DNA from: Deroplatys truncata | Taxonomy: Eukaryota > Arthropoda > Insecta > Mantodea > Mantidae | Direction: 5' to 3' | Assembly: GCA_030765065.1 (NCBI GenBank) | Contig: CM060986.1 | Coordinates: forward strand, 135,687,142-135,751,141 | Length of the DNA: 64,000 bases | Shown here: in pieces, positions 21,809 through 32,971 of the stretch | Layout of the letters: each line of letters starts with the position of its first letter | Numbering within the stretch: the stretch's first letter is position 1 | Translations under genes and position numbers: made by a program | Notes under the pieces: generated by a model | Databases searched by the model: none | Told to the model about the DNA's origin: nothing | Seen by the model: the letters and a program-made list of their open reading frames with translations, nothing else

Positions 21809-23210
21809 TCACACTAGTCCTGTGTCGCTCACCAGATTACGCAAGCCCAGTAGTATGTTGGAGTAGTAGTAGTCCTCTGGTTCCATAAAATATTTTCCAA
21901 AGATTTTATATCTCCTTGATGCTAACCCTTCACAGGAGCATACTTTCTTCATATAGGGTTCTCTTATGACCTGTACTGTGCAGTTTAGATTTATTTCTTG
22001 TATTATAGTCATGAATATCAACATTTGTGTTAAAACTATTTTTCTACTTATACATTGCTGCCAGAGTTTCAAAAATGTATAGCGAAGGAACAGTCACGAT
22101 ATTTAACAGTATGAAGTAAGGTTTGTAGCTTGTATTGCTAAAAAGGTTTAACATTATTTGGATTACCGTTTTTTGTATTAAGAAGATTCTATTTTTATAA
22201 CTGGGCTTTCCCCAGAATATTATACCATATGATAAATGACTATACAAATATGCAAAGTAGGTCATTTCAAGTACATCAAGATTAACTGGAGTTTTAAGGT
22301 TATATAATGCAAAACAGGTTTAGGATTATTTTTAGATAGTACATCAATGTAGATTCCCCAGTCAAGGTGGCTATCAACCTAGATTCCAAGAAATGTAATT
22401 TTATTAGACATTGTTATTAATCCAGTTTTCAAATAAACTTCGGAAATATTTAAGTTTTTGTTAACTTTATGATAGAAACCTAAGCCAACACTTTTATTTT
22501 TATTAATGACAAATTTGTTGTTACTAAACCAATTTACTACATAATCTGTTCCATATCGATGTTTACTTTAAGTTATTGTTTATCTTTACCAGAAATTAAA
22601 AGGCTTGTGTCATCTGCAAAAAGAGTACATTTAGCATTAGTGAAGTCATTGTTTATGGCCAGGTTATTAATGTACAGTTAAAATAGTAAGGGTCCCAGTA
22701 TCGAGCCCTGAGGTACTACATATTTAACATCCTCTAAACCAGAACGTGAAACTTTAATTTCTTTTGAATTTCTTATTTCAGATTCGATTTCAGTTAGGCG
22801 TTTTCTATTGCTCAGATATGATGTAAACCACTTAAATGGAATTCCCCTTATACCATAATTGCACAATTTGTAAATTAATATATCATGGTCAACCAGGTCA
22901 AAAGCTTTAGATTGGTCAAGAAATAATCCCAAGCACTGTTTTCCTGCATCTAGAATTGTATACACTGCTTCAATCATGTTCTGTATTGCAGAATTTGTAG
23001 ATTTCCCTTGCTGAAACCCATGTTGGGCTTTTGATATAACATTATATTTACTTAAAAATGATACTATCCTATTGTACACTACCCTTTCAACTACTTTGGA
23101 AAAAAAAGAAATACAAATAGGCCTATAGTTTTCTAGCTCTGATTTTGAACCGTTTTTGTGTAGCGGTTTAATTTTAGATACCTTCAAACTCTGAGGGAAG
23201 TACCCCATTC
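21809..23210 (-). pseudogene. non-LTR retrotransposon reverse transcriptase pseudogene
   Basis: The open part at 22678-23208 encodes a reverse transcriptase core: KIKPLHKNGSKSELENYRPI, the AQHGFQQGKSTNSAIQNMIE segment, LFLDQSKAFDLVDHDIL (catalytic aspartate) and VPQGSILGPLLF. A stop follows, but the frame then shows the FADDTSLL catalytic box near 22610, and after shifts VINKNKSVGLGF, IFWGKPSYKNRIFLIQK (22044-22265) and LLNIVTVPSLYIFETLAA, typical of the C-terminus of jockey/CR1-group elements. No endonuclease domain is seen upstream, so the copy is 5'-truncated. An intact protein would nick DNA and reverse-transcribe its RNA at the target. Multiple stops make this copy dead. The exact clade needs a phylogeny. 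Confidence 0.85.
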
Positions 23211-23214
23211 AAAT

Positions 23215-23815
23215 ATTCCCTGATTTTGTTCCCGATCTAGCAAAAATTAATTCAATGTGCCACCGTTATAAGTTCTGGGCAACTGATCCGAAGGTAATCC
23301 ATTGGAGAAAAGAAGTTTAACCAAGAAGTAGAAGCTTCGTTGAAGTGAACAAAGTTATGGGAGCCGTGACCTTCACTTTAACATCAACACTCGGCTCAAG
23401 GAAACAACTTGCAGATGCCAATCTTTACGTCATATACACACTCACGTCACACTTCCCTATAAAAAACCACAACATAACATTCACGCAGACATTTCGTACT
23501 TTAGCTGTGTGGGAAGTCGTGATTTGTGACTTGCATGAAAACTGATTTCATGGAACTTGACGATGTCTTTCTGGTATGAGAAGAAGGTATTCTATGAAGC
23601 GCTTGTAATGTGTTTCAAAATCTACGTTCTGTATTAATTATCAGACCTTTTATATTCTTATTATGCATATGTATTGATATACACACGTTTGCCTCAGAAG
23701 AAATCTAGTTACACCAACACTGCCTTTGCTTTCGACTGGTATTTCTGATACTCGGAAAATATTATTCATAACTGTTGTTTATTGTATTGTATTTTATTCT
23801 TTAGATTTTAAAAAA
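23215..23815. other. no recognisable feature
   Basis: A short ORF at 23345-23545 lacks known motifs. Otherwise AT-rich unique-looking sequence. Confidence 0.35.
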
Positions 23816-24611
23816 TCTTATATATTACATTCGCATGACTTTCTCTACCTACTATCGTTTATTTTTATATAACTCCTAAAGCTATTCTTACGAAAGATTA
23901 TTTATATATCTATTTCATACTACCTAATAGAGATAAACCTTTGCACAAGCAGTTTCATTATATGCGTATGTGCATATTGCATATGCGGCCTAGAAGTTCC
24001 ATAGTTTTTCTGATATCGCGAAAAATAACTGAATAACAACAGACCTTTAAAAAATGACAAAGTATTAAACAGTCAAACCAATAACTACGGGTATCTCGGA
24101 AAGCCTGATTCCACAAAAAAGTTATTTGAAGTAAATTGTGTTATAACGAGATCAGCATTTTTTGTGTAGTCTTATGGTTTACCACGTGTACAAAATAATA
24201 CAAAATTCCTTCCCAATGAATAGGGCTTGACATGCTATTCCCAGAAAATTCAAGACATTAGTTTTATTTGCTACGTAACTGTCTTAAACATAGGTATTCT
24301 AATCAAAATCGTTCAGAAAGCATTTTAAAAACCGTAAATTTAAAAAAAAATCTCTCAAGTAAATGGTACTTAGGTGTTGGGGAATTTTCTTGAAAATCTT
24401 CGTGTCGCATCTTTGAAAGATACTGAAACAAAATATAAATTTAGTATTTATCTAGTTCTCGTTTTTGAGTGATGTTCCCAGTCACAGATACATACGAGCC
24501 TGTTTGGATTCAAGGGAGCTCAAGACAAGTATTTCCGGTGAAACCGCGCTATCGAATTTTTCGGTGGAATGCAATACCTTCTCTACCTACTATGTACATG
24601 GTGAAGAAAGT
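23816..24611 (+). mobile_element. Family H copy, full length
   Basis: It starts TCTTATATATTACATTCGCA with ACTTTCTCTAC following, and ends TGTACATGGTGAAGAAAGT (796 bp). Six A residues precede it and AATAATAG follows. The (CA)n tract is reduced to a few bases. Confidence 0.8.
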
Positions 24612-24900
24612 AATAATAGCCGTTTCCCCTAAGTATCATCTGTAAAGTCCTCTAAAAAATAAGAAATCTCATTTCAGCATTTTTACAGTGCTTTTCTTTC
24701 ACACTATTGCCACCGCACGGCGGCTCGCGTACCGTCCGCCTCAGCTCGACTCCCACCGAAACAGTTCTAATATATCCTAGCAACCGCCTCACGTTCTCAT
24801 ATTTACAGTTACAATTACAACGGTAATAAGCACACACCCTTTCATAAGAGATGCTAGAAATATTCTTCTTTATCCGCGTATTTCTGGCATCTTTTCAGAA
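24612..24900. other. no recognisable feature
   Basis: A CpG-rich patch lies at about 24710-24765 within AT-rich sequence. I see no gene or repeat signature. Confidence 0.35.
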
Positions 24901-24904
24901 TGTT

Positions 24905-25565
24905 TCTTTCATACGGGAGAGTTCAATATCTGAAACTGATTGAATATACACTGAAGAGTGTGGGAGATAACACAGAACCTTTGGGGACTCCGCCTCGTAT
25001 TGGCCTTCGTGTAGATTTGTGTCCCGCAACTATAAAAGTGCGATGTTTTAAGTATGTGTGTAGTAGTTGTATGAGGTATGTACGTAGCTCCAGTTGGATG
25101 GGTTTCATGAGGAGACTCGCATGCCAGGTCGTCGAGAAGGCTTTCTAGACATCCAGGGAAACCGCGGCGGTGTAAGCCCTGTCCTGGAAACCAGGGCAGC
25201 TGCCTCCACCACGCGCAGCAACTGCTGGGAGTTCGAGTGCCCAGGACGGAAGCCGAACTGGTGTGGTGGGATGACTTGAATGTCTCCCAAGCGGGTAAGT
25301 ATGGTCCTCTCGAAAACTTTCGAAAGGACAGAGAGGAGGCTTATGGATCTGTCATTGGCAGGATGTACCGGATCTCTCCCCGGCTTCAATATGCAAATCA
25401 CCTGAGCCTCCCTCCACTCGCGTGGAAAGTGGCGCAGGGCGAAGCACATGTTGAAAACCCTGGTAAAAAAGAGCACGGCCCGGAAGGGAAGGCGTCGTAG
25501 CATGGCGGGTGTAAGCCCGTTAGGCCCCGCTGCCCTTTTGGGGACTCCGCCACAGCCCGTGGAGT
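24905..25565 (-). pseudogene. LINE reverse transcriptase fragment (jockey/R1-like)
   Basis: The minus strand encodes a 5'-truncated non-LTR reverse transcriptase in two frames. First comes KRAAGPNGLTPAMLRRLP, then FPREWREAQVICILKPGRDP, DRSISLLSVLSKVFERTIL and PPHQFGFRPGHSNSQQLL (25105-25560). After a shift near 25130 follow KPIQLELRTYLIQLLHTYLK and GGVPKGSVLSPTLF (24923-25108). The region that would hold the YADD catalytic box is absent because the fragment stops just after the GSVLSP motif. Its upstream side directly abuts Tc1-like sequence at about 25565. It has better GC content than its surroundings and is a different LINE from the one at 21.8-23.2 kb. Confidence 0.8.
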
Positions 25566-26302
25566 ATGAACAGCCCCCTCCAGGAAACACGACCACACCA
25601 TAACACCACCTCCGAATTTCACTGTTGACACTACACACTCTGGCAGATGACGTTCACCGCGCATTCACCATACCCACACCCTGCCATCGGATTGCCACAT
25701 TATGTACCGTGATTCGTTACTCCAAACAACGTTTTGCCACTGTTCAATCGTGTAATGTTGACGCTCCTTTCACAAGGCGTCGTTTGGCATTTTCCTGCGT
25801 GACGTGTGGCTTATGAGCAGCCGCTCGACCATGGAATCCAAAGTTTCTCACTGCACGCCTAACTGTCATAGTACTTGGAGTGGATCCTGATGCAGTTTGG
25901 AATTCCTGTGTGATGGTCTGGATAGATGTCTGCCTATTACTCTTTACGACCCTCTTCAAATGTCGGCGGTCTCTTGTCAGTCAACAGAGGAGGTCGGTCT
26001 GTACGCTTTTGTGCTGTGCATGTCCCTTCACGTTTCCAATTCACTATCACATCAGAAACAGTGGACCCAAGGATGTATAGGAGTGTGGAAATCTCGCGGA
26101 CAGACTTCTGACACAAGTGACACCCAATCACCTGACCACGTTGAAGCCCGTGAGTTCCACGGAGCGTCCCATTCTGCTGTTTCACGATGTCTAATGACTA
26201 CTGAGGTCGCGGATGAGTACCAGGCAGTAGGTGGTAGCACAAGGCACTTAAGATGAGAAACGTATGTTTGTGGGGTGTCCGGATAGTTTTGATCACAAGG
26301 TG
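25566..26302 (-). pseudogene. Tc1-like transposase, 3'-truncated
   Basis: The minus-strand order is: a terminal inverted repeat beginning CACCTTGTGATCAAAACTAT at 26302, next to TA at 26303-26304; then GQVIGCHLCQKSVREISTLL and GSTVSDVIVNWKREGT (first helix-turn-helix, with GRP-like linker decayed); KRVVKSNRQTSIQTITQEFQ and STMTVRRAVRNFGFHGRAAA (second helix-turn-helix); and a deletion or decay covering the first catalytic aspartate. ERHLPECVVSTVKFGGGVMV at about 25590-25650 follows. The remaining catalytic domain and the right inverted repeat are missing where the LINE fragment begins. It is inactive. Confidence 0.85.
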
Positions 26303-26304
26303 TA

Positions 26305-28203
26305 TGTCATGTTCATAATGTACGTCGCAACTAGATAATAGGAGGTTTACATGTAAGGAATAAGAAAATTCACTAGCAAAATATTAGCATTATAGTGACA
26401 CTATTGTTTGTGTACTGTTTCAGAAATATCCGTTATTCGGAGAATAAGACATTAGAAGGGTCAATAAACAGCATTGCTTAAGAGCCTACCAGATTACCTG
26501 TTACTGGAATTCAGAACCATGAAATGAAAGCCTTATTTTTATGCAGCAGAGTACCTTGAGAGTCACATTCACTACGCAGTGAAAGAACTGACATGAAGCA
26601 TTTGCATTTCATAACATCTGGCAAAATATTCCACAGAGGTAACTCTCAGCTCCTTGAACCCTTGGCTCATTTGAGCAGTTTTTTGGTAACCATCCACTTC
26701 ATTCGTCCTCTTTGTAGACATAAGATGTTATAAGGGGCATTTAAGTATGGAACGAAAAGCACTTGGTTTGGTTTGGTTTAATTACGAGATAATAACGTGT
26801 TTACGAGATGGCAAACGTAAAGGGAATTTACCACACACACATACATACACATATATAGACGTATAAATAAATATCAAACAAGAATTGTACATAATAAATA
26901 ATTCATCAAGAAAGATGTCAGCATATTTAGCAGCCAAGAGAGGTACAAAGCAGATTGTAACTTAGATAGGTGAGGGACGGGCGAGCTAAGTAATTCTAGG
27001 TAGAGTCCACCACCTTTCACCAAGCTAATGAGCAAGGAACTTGAAGGAATAACGAGAAATAGAATGAGGCAGATATAGAAAGAAAAGAGACGGAGACATT
27101 GAGTTTGCTTCCGGGCGCGTATGCGAAAAGTTTTGGAGCAGAATATTCTCATACGTAATAAGGTAACGCAGTCTGAGGACCAATTAGAAATGTCGTTACA
27201 CTTTAAGGCGCGAAGGTGAGCGTCACTAGATTTACGTATAAAAGGGAAAGCCGGCCCCAGATTTTCACTCTCTTATAGATTTTGTAATACAATCTCGTCG
27301 ACACTCAATTATACTCTCTGGACTACGGATGCGCGTGTGTGCATATGGGTGGGAAGCATGTGCAATTAGGCTCCTAATTTAGTATTATGGTGGGAATTAT
27401 TAAATTATTATTATTAATATTAATATATTATTAAAGGAAAAGCTAGCCGCCCATAAGTATCTTATTGATAATAAACCACACTTTAAGGGAAATGCAGTGT
27501 ATTTTAATTTGCCTCACCTACAGAAACCTTGAGATCAGTGAAATTAGTCAGATAGGCAGTTTATTAGGAATGAAGAAATCATTAGCCGCTGAGCAGAGGT
27601 AGCCGGAGATCAGAACACTGCAGCAGAGTGCATCGACCCAGAGGGGCAACGTTTTCCCGCTACAAGGTATAGTTCGCAACTGAAAATTCTCTGAGTAAAC
27701 TTAATTCAAAAAAATATTTACTTGGTCTGCATTATTCTTTGTCCAAAAATTATTTACTTTCTCTTTGCTGCACTTTTCAGCCTTTTTAACACTTTTAAAA
27801 TCTGCGCTGGGGTGTTTAAACTGATTGGGGGTGATCTAACAATTCCCTATTTCTATCTACTTTTAGGGATTTGTTATAGGAATAAGGAAATTTCAGTTCT
27901 AAAGAATGTATGTAGTTTTTAATGGAAGTGTTATAAATAGAAATAAATATTTAGAAACTCTACAATGCAATGCTCGGAGACAAACAAATTTCGTGAGCCC
28001 AGATGGTCTATGACTTAACGCTGCATTCTCCTCCCTCATTTTGTGCAGAGGGTAATATTGGAGAGGCACATATTTGCATGCTGAGCCTCTCCTTTACTAC
28101 GGAGCTCATGAGACTGATGCGCCCCGTTCTGTAGATAATAATGCTAATGCATCCCTATCAACGGGTAAGACAGTTAACATTAAGGAAAGTATAAATGAAA
28201 AAA
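26305..28203. other. mostly unrecognised sequence
   Basis: Apart from a candidate core promoter at 27237-27269 I see no supported feature. Short ORFs at 26874-27152 (minus) and 27722-27922 have no known motifs. Confidence 0.35.
27237..27269 (+). promoter_or_regulatory. Candidate TATA/Inr core promoter
   Basis: TATAAAAG at 27237-27244 is followed by TTCACT, placing the initiator A at 27267, 30 bases downstream of the first T. This spacing is canonical. The surrounding sequence may be another solo LTR, but I could not fix its borders, and it could also be chance. Confidence 0.35.
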
Positions 28204-29016
28204 CCTGATGTGTTACACTCACATGACTTTCCCTACTCTTGTACAAACTATTTTTACAAACGCTTATTCTCCGTATGCTTCATGTTAATCGAGATATTAA
28301 TCTTATTGCTAATTTTCTTGTAGGTGCAAGGGGAATATGGTAGGCTTTAAGCGACAGTCAAATCTTTAAGATCTGGTTGCTATGTGCCGGATTCCATTCT
28401 CTTTGCATGTCCAGTACATAAAAAATGAATAACGAATTCCCATTTGACAAAAAGTATAAGTATTGGAAAATTTGAGGGAATAACAAGGAATATCTCGAAA
28501 ATACTTCGCTCAACAAAAAAAATGTATATGACATAAATTGTGTATTTTAACGCGATCTACATTTTTGGTGTAAAATTTTGTCTATCTCTTATGGTTTACC
28601 ATTTATGCAAAAGTCGTTCACAATGAAGAAAACTCGAGATATACATTTCATTTGTTATGATAATATCTTAAACGTATGATATTTTAATCAAAATCGTTAG
28701 TCATTTTTGAGAAAATTAAAATTTTCGAAAAATGTTCCATGTAAAGGGTAATCTGGGGTGGGGGATTTTCTTGAAAACCTTCATGTCGCATCTCTGGAAG
28801 ATACTGAACCTAAACACCAAGTTTGGTGTTTATCCGACTGTTCGTTTCTGAGTTATGCTGTTCACAGACACACAGCACACACACGGATATGTTTCCAAAA
28901 ATACTTTTTTTTGGATTCAAGGGGTCTCAAAACATATATTTCCGTTGAAATCTCAGTATCGAATTTTTGGGTGGAATACAATACTTCCCCTACTTACTAT
29001 ACGTAGTAGAGAAAGT
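28204..29016 (+). mobile_element. Family H copy, full length
   Basis: It starts CCTGATGTGTTACACTCA after six A residues and ends ACGTAGTAGAGAAAGT before AAAAAG (813 bp). It carries the recurring ORF (28758-29006, MGDFLENLHVASLEDTEPKH...) and a short CACAGCACACACACGG tract. It closely matches 53493-54453 and 62383-63167 and so is relatively young. Confidence 0.85.
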
Positions 29017-30681
29017 AAAAAGAGATATACTTTTGCTTTTGTGTAATTAATTTCGTACACACATTTCTGAGATACCTTTAATTGATCCCTAAGAACTTAA
29101 TTTTGCGAAATTGGAACAGCTGCTTATTCTTCCATGTAGGAGTAAGTATCTCGATAGGTTCAGAGAAAGTCCAATGAGGCTATGGATACGCCTACACGTA
29201 ACTATAATTTAAGCATCAGCTTCAAATGCAGTGACTGGTTTATCGAATATTGCCTATAGCTCTGTCACACTAATAGTTTTCAAACATTGAAGAAAATATT
29301 AGGGTTATTTGTAAATGTCTGTTATTTGCGAAACTCAATCCTCTGTCTCTGCAGGTAACCACATCTGATTGCTCCATTAAGGAAGGGCATGTCGTGAGCC
29401 CTCAGGCGCATGTTTGGAACCTTCCTTAATGGGATGCGATTGACCATGCAAAATTGATTGTCATGACTTTCCAAAAACCGCCGCTATAAAACAAGAGCAC
29501 AGGTAGGCACGTCATGATTTAGACATCTTGGCTTCATTTTGTCTTAAAGTGGATAAACGAAATCGAAAGATTGATGAAGGTTAGCAGGTGAAGAATCAGT
29601 GAAATGGAATCGGTTAAACGGAGAACTCCAAATAACACCAGTAATTTCTCTTCTACTCTTATTTAATGCTGTTCTGCCAATGCTGAAATACGACTGATCT
29701 TAATGGCCGAAATCTGGCATCCACATTAAATAATTAAAATAGAAAAAAATACATTATAAGGAAATTAAAAGAAATGTATTCAGGTTGATCGAAAGCCGCA
29801 ACCCATAGGAAAATTCTGATATTAGTACAGATACAGTTTCTCCACAGATACACGTCACAGGTAACTTTTCTACCCAGTATGTTGAAGTGCGTGAGGAGAG
29901 ACCAACCACGCCGCTTAACGTTTCATTGTGGGGTAAGGCACGATACGGAATGAACAGAAAAAAAAGTGGGGAAAGGTTTTGGAAATAAATAGGCTAGTTA
30001 GACGTACGGACTGCTGTAGGTTGCGCCGTCCACAGGGTCCAACCCACTTGAAGCTTTCCGTTCTTGCGCAAACAAAGAAAATTAGAGAAATATCGGTTAA
30101 GTTAAAAGTTCCCATTTGGCATTGTGTGCCAATGTCAATTTATGAGGTTTTAAGCACATAAATAAAAGGCATGCTTTAGAAGTTGTTCGCCCTAAAGTAT
30201 CCCTCCCCCTAGAGGTGTCCTCTGGCACGCGAGTTTTGTATCACACTAAGAAACACTGGTTTTCAGAAAATGAAGCTTAAACTTAAGAACTAACTTCTTA
30301 AAAGCATTCGGTTGGTTGCTCAATAATGAAGACATTTTTGGTTTCTGTACTTTAAATTCGAAAGGAATATCTTGCTTTTGATAGAACAAAAAAACTTAAT
30401 GTACCTCATAATATAAAGAAGATGGAACACAAATGCGATTTGTGCTCCAAACAAAAGTTACATTTGTATTAGTGCGTTGATTCTTCGACAAAAGATGCTG
30501 AAAGCAAAATATTTTCAGACAAAGAAAAGGAATTCCTGCAGACAGTTTGCAATATGTGAACATGAGCACAAGTTTGTAAATGTGTATGACACAAGTCTTT
30601 AAGACATCGTTGACTTAACCACTGGGTTGATTTCATTGTAAATTATCACCCATGCATCTAATCTTCTCCTGGTAACAATAA
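29017..30681. other. unrecognised, with one hairpin
   Basis: No gene or family repeat is seen. A perfect 13-bp inverted repeat is present at 29374-29432 and is listed separately. Confidence 0.35.
29374..29432. repeat. Perfect 13-bp inverted repeat (hairpin)
   Basis: CCATTAAGGAAGG at 29374-29386 pairs with CCTTCCTTAATGG at 29420-29432 across a 33-base loop. Imperfect pairing seems to continue a few bases outward (GATTGC with GCGATT). Confidence 0.8.
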
Positions 30682-31477
30682 ATAGGGGAAGTATTGCATT
30701 CCACCCAAAAATTCGACATCGAAATTTCACCGGAAATACTGTTTTGAGGCGCCCTGAATCCAAAGAAAGAATTTTTGGAAACATGACCGTGTATGTGTCC
30801 GCATGTCTATGTCTATGTGTTTGTCTATAAACAGCATAACTCAAAACTGAAAACTCGGATAAGTACCAAACTTGGTATTTGGGTTTATTATCTATTAAGG
30901 ATAGGACACGAAGGTTTTCAAGAAAATTCCCCACTCCAAACTATCCTTTGCATGAAACATCTTTCGAAAATTTGATATTATAAAAAATGGCTATAACAAT
31001 TTATATTAAAATACCATATGTGAAATATACTTACATGACAAATAAAAAGTATGTCTTGAATTTTATAGGAATAGCCTAGGAAGTCCTGTTCATACGGAAG
31101 GAATTTTTTATAATCTTTACAACTGGTAAACGTTAAGCGATAGACGAAAACGTGTGCCATAAGTCTTTCTGAGATATCCGTTATTAAAGGTTTGAATTGT
31201 TCAATACTCGTTTATCTTTTAAATTCCGTCGATTTTCATTGTTTCTCGCGATTGCATGGAAACAGTATGGAATTTTAAGGCCAGCATATAGCATCCAGTA
31301 TTCTTAAACATATGATTGTCTTTGTTCTCTCTGTATTTATAACGAAATGTGTAAAGTAGCTATTTTTGCAAATATTTATTTGGATTAAATGCAGTAGATA
31401 GAAAAGTAAGCTTTAGTTTATACACTCAATAATAAAGACAGAGGGTAGAGAAAGTCATGTGAATGCATCATATCGAA
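30682..31477 (-). mobile_element. Family H copy, full length, older
   Basis: The rc 3' end is decayed (AATAGGGGAAGTATTGCATT). The 5' end reads CATGTGAATGCATCATATCG near 31455-31474. Internal landmarks are all present, including the open frame at 30599-30934 that matches the family ORF (MGNFLENLRVLSLIDNKPKY...). Confidence 0.8.
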
Positions 31478-31539
31478 TTTGTGAAACATGTGCTCTTTAG
31501 CTAAATGAGCAAGTCTCTTATAGACAAATGGCTTTAAAT

Positions 31540-32350
31540 AATCTCGAATAATTTCACATTTTTATTTTCAAGTGCTCACAAATAGTTCCTTGTTAGAAGA
31601 AACGGGTTGGAGGGAGTAACACGGAAATGGATTTCCCCATGTTTAACGTAGACATTTTGTAGGCACTTAACTTCTGCGAGAGAGGTGAATGATAGAAGCG
31701 GCACGGGGTTTTTGCAACCAGGAATGGTTCGCCTATGTAGGTGATAGACCCCTATCATTTCCAAAGTGCTAGGATCGCCTCCTTCGTCCCCTGCGCATTC
31801 AAATTAAATTTAAATTGAGTTTTTATTTATGAACGCTCTTTAAATACTATGGTCCTTAGCGTCCCATTCTATATTGGGCGTGAAAGGCCGGTAATTTTGC
31901 TCAGAGGTCTCTTTATCAGGCTTGAGGTTCTTTTACGTGCCATAAATCTACGACACGGGACCACCGGCTTTGCTTCCCTTCAGAAGGAAGCCATGCTAAA
32001 GATTTTTACGCCCTCCGCCGGGTTTGAACCCGCAACCTTGGGAACTAGAGGCTAGCACGGTACCACTAGTCCACGGAGGACGACGCTGCGCATTCAGGAC
32101 GGGTACTGCACAAGTCGGGGAAGATCTTCACAACTGCAACAGAACACTCGTGCAAATCACATAAAGATCTTATTATTAAGTACCCATGAGAGACCGCAGG
32201 AAAGCGCAACTTTCAGAAATGTCAATCCGGCATTGGCTGTCAGATGAAGGAAAACCTTTCGACCACGTTGGCCGGCACCGAGAAGGACCCGAGACCTCCC
32301 AACTGCAACGTTACCGCCTGAACCATTTCACTCAGTGCTTACCTTGTTAG
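31540..32350 (-). mobile_element. Possible SINE-like repeat hosting a younger SINE
   Basis: Flanking the younger SINE on both sides is moderately GC-rich sequence. On the minus strand it begins near 32345 with a tRNA-like head: box A-like TGGTTCAGGCGGTAACG near 32310 and a weak box B near 32285. The body continues to about 31545 once the younger insert is removed. The head resembles insect tRNA-derived SINEs, but box B is poor and I cannot confirm the family. Confidence 0.35.
31802..32085 (-). mobile_element. tRNA-derived SINE, family S1, complete
   Basis: On the minus strand the head forms a tRNA-like acceptor pair (CCTCCGT with GCGGAGG), with box A-like GTGGACTAGTGGTA and box B GGGTTCAAACCC near 32015-32030. 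The body contains GGGACGCTAAGGACCA and an A/T-rich tail. The insert is bounded by a perfect 11-bp direct repeat, CTGCGCATTCA, at 31791-31801 and 32086-32096, which fixes its length at 284 bp. A second copy lies at 61907-62217. Confidence 0.85.
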
Positions 32351-32460
32351 CCGAGTATATAGTATAATGTTTTTATTTTATTCAGTAGCTTACAAACTTC
32401 TAGATTGCGTATGTTTAATAATGAATTCCACACTTTCAGTAAATGGTCAATAAAGATTTG

Positions 32461-32640
32461 TTTCTGTTTGTGTTTTAACGACACTGTCAATTGCCAGGAT
32501 TATATCAGCGCCGCCGGAGTTTCGTGCCGCAGCAGTTCTTTCACATGCTGGTAAATCTACTGACATGAGACTCGCTTTTAAGCACACTTTAAAACCATCG
32601 ATTCGGGCTGGTATCTGCAACCAGCCTCTGGGAGTATTTC
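32461..32640 (-). mobile_element. SINE-like fragment
   Basis: The segment TTTCGTGCCGCAGCAGTTCT, GGTAAATCTACTGACATGAG and the following CCATCGATTCGGGCTGG resemble the body and tRNA-like end of a common insect SINE read in reverse. Box B is decayed, so this is a fragment call based on resemblance. Confidence 0.4.
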
Positions 32641-32971
32641 AACAGAACAGAGTTTTGCATTCACGTGGACGTTTACATCGTGTTTAGCATAAGAATGGCT
32701 GCTAAACAGGAAGAAGAGTATGATTCAGCAAGTGCTTCAATGTCGAGGAAAGCATGAACAAAAAACTAGGAAGGTAAAGCATACAAAGGTGAAGTCTCGA
32801 CCCCAGTAGCAGCACTTGAAAAAAGTGACATAAACCAGTTCATTACGAAGCACCGTCTCTGCAGCCTTCTCGGATTCGGTTATGCAGCTTCTTTCATTGT
32901 ACTACCTGTTGATATAGCTTAAGAAGTGTTCTTCTCAGTAGTTAAAGCACCGAGTTCTTTACGATTATAAT

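Noticed and set aside
31990..32085. tRNA gene on the minus strand
   Set aside because: The same tRNA-like head recurs at 62.15-62.22 kb attached to the same body, and a target duplication surrounds the whole unit, so it is a SINE head.
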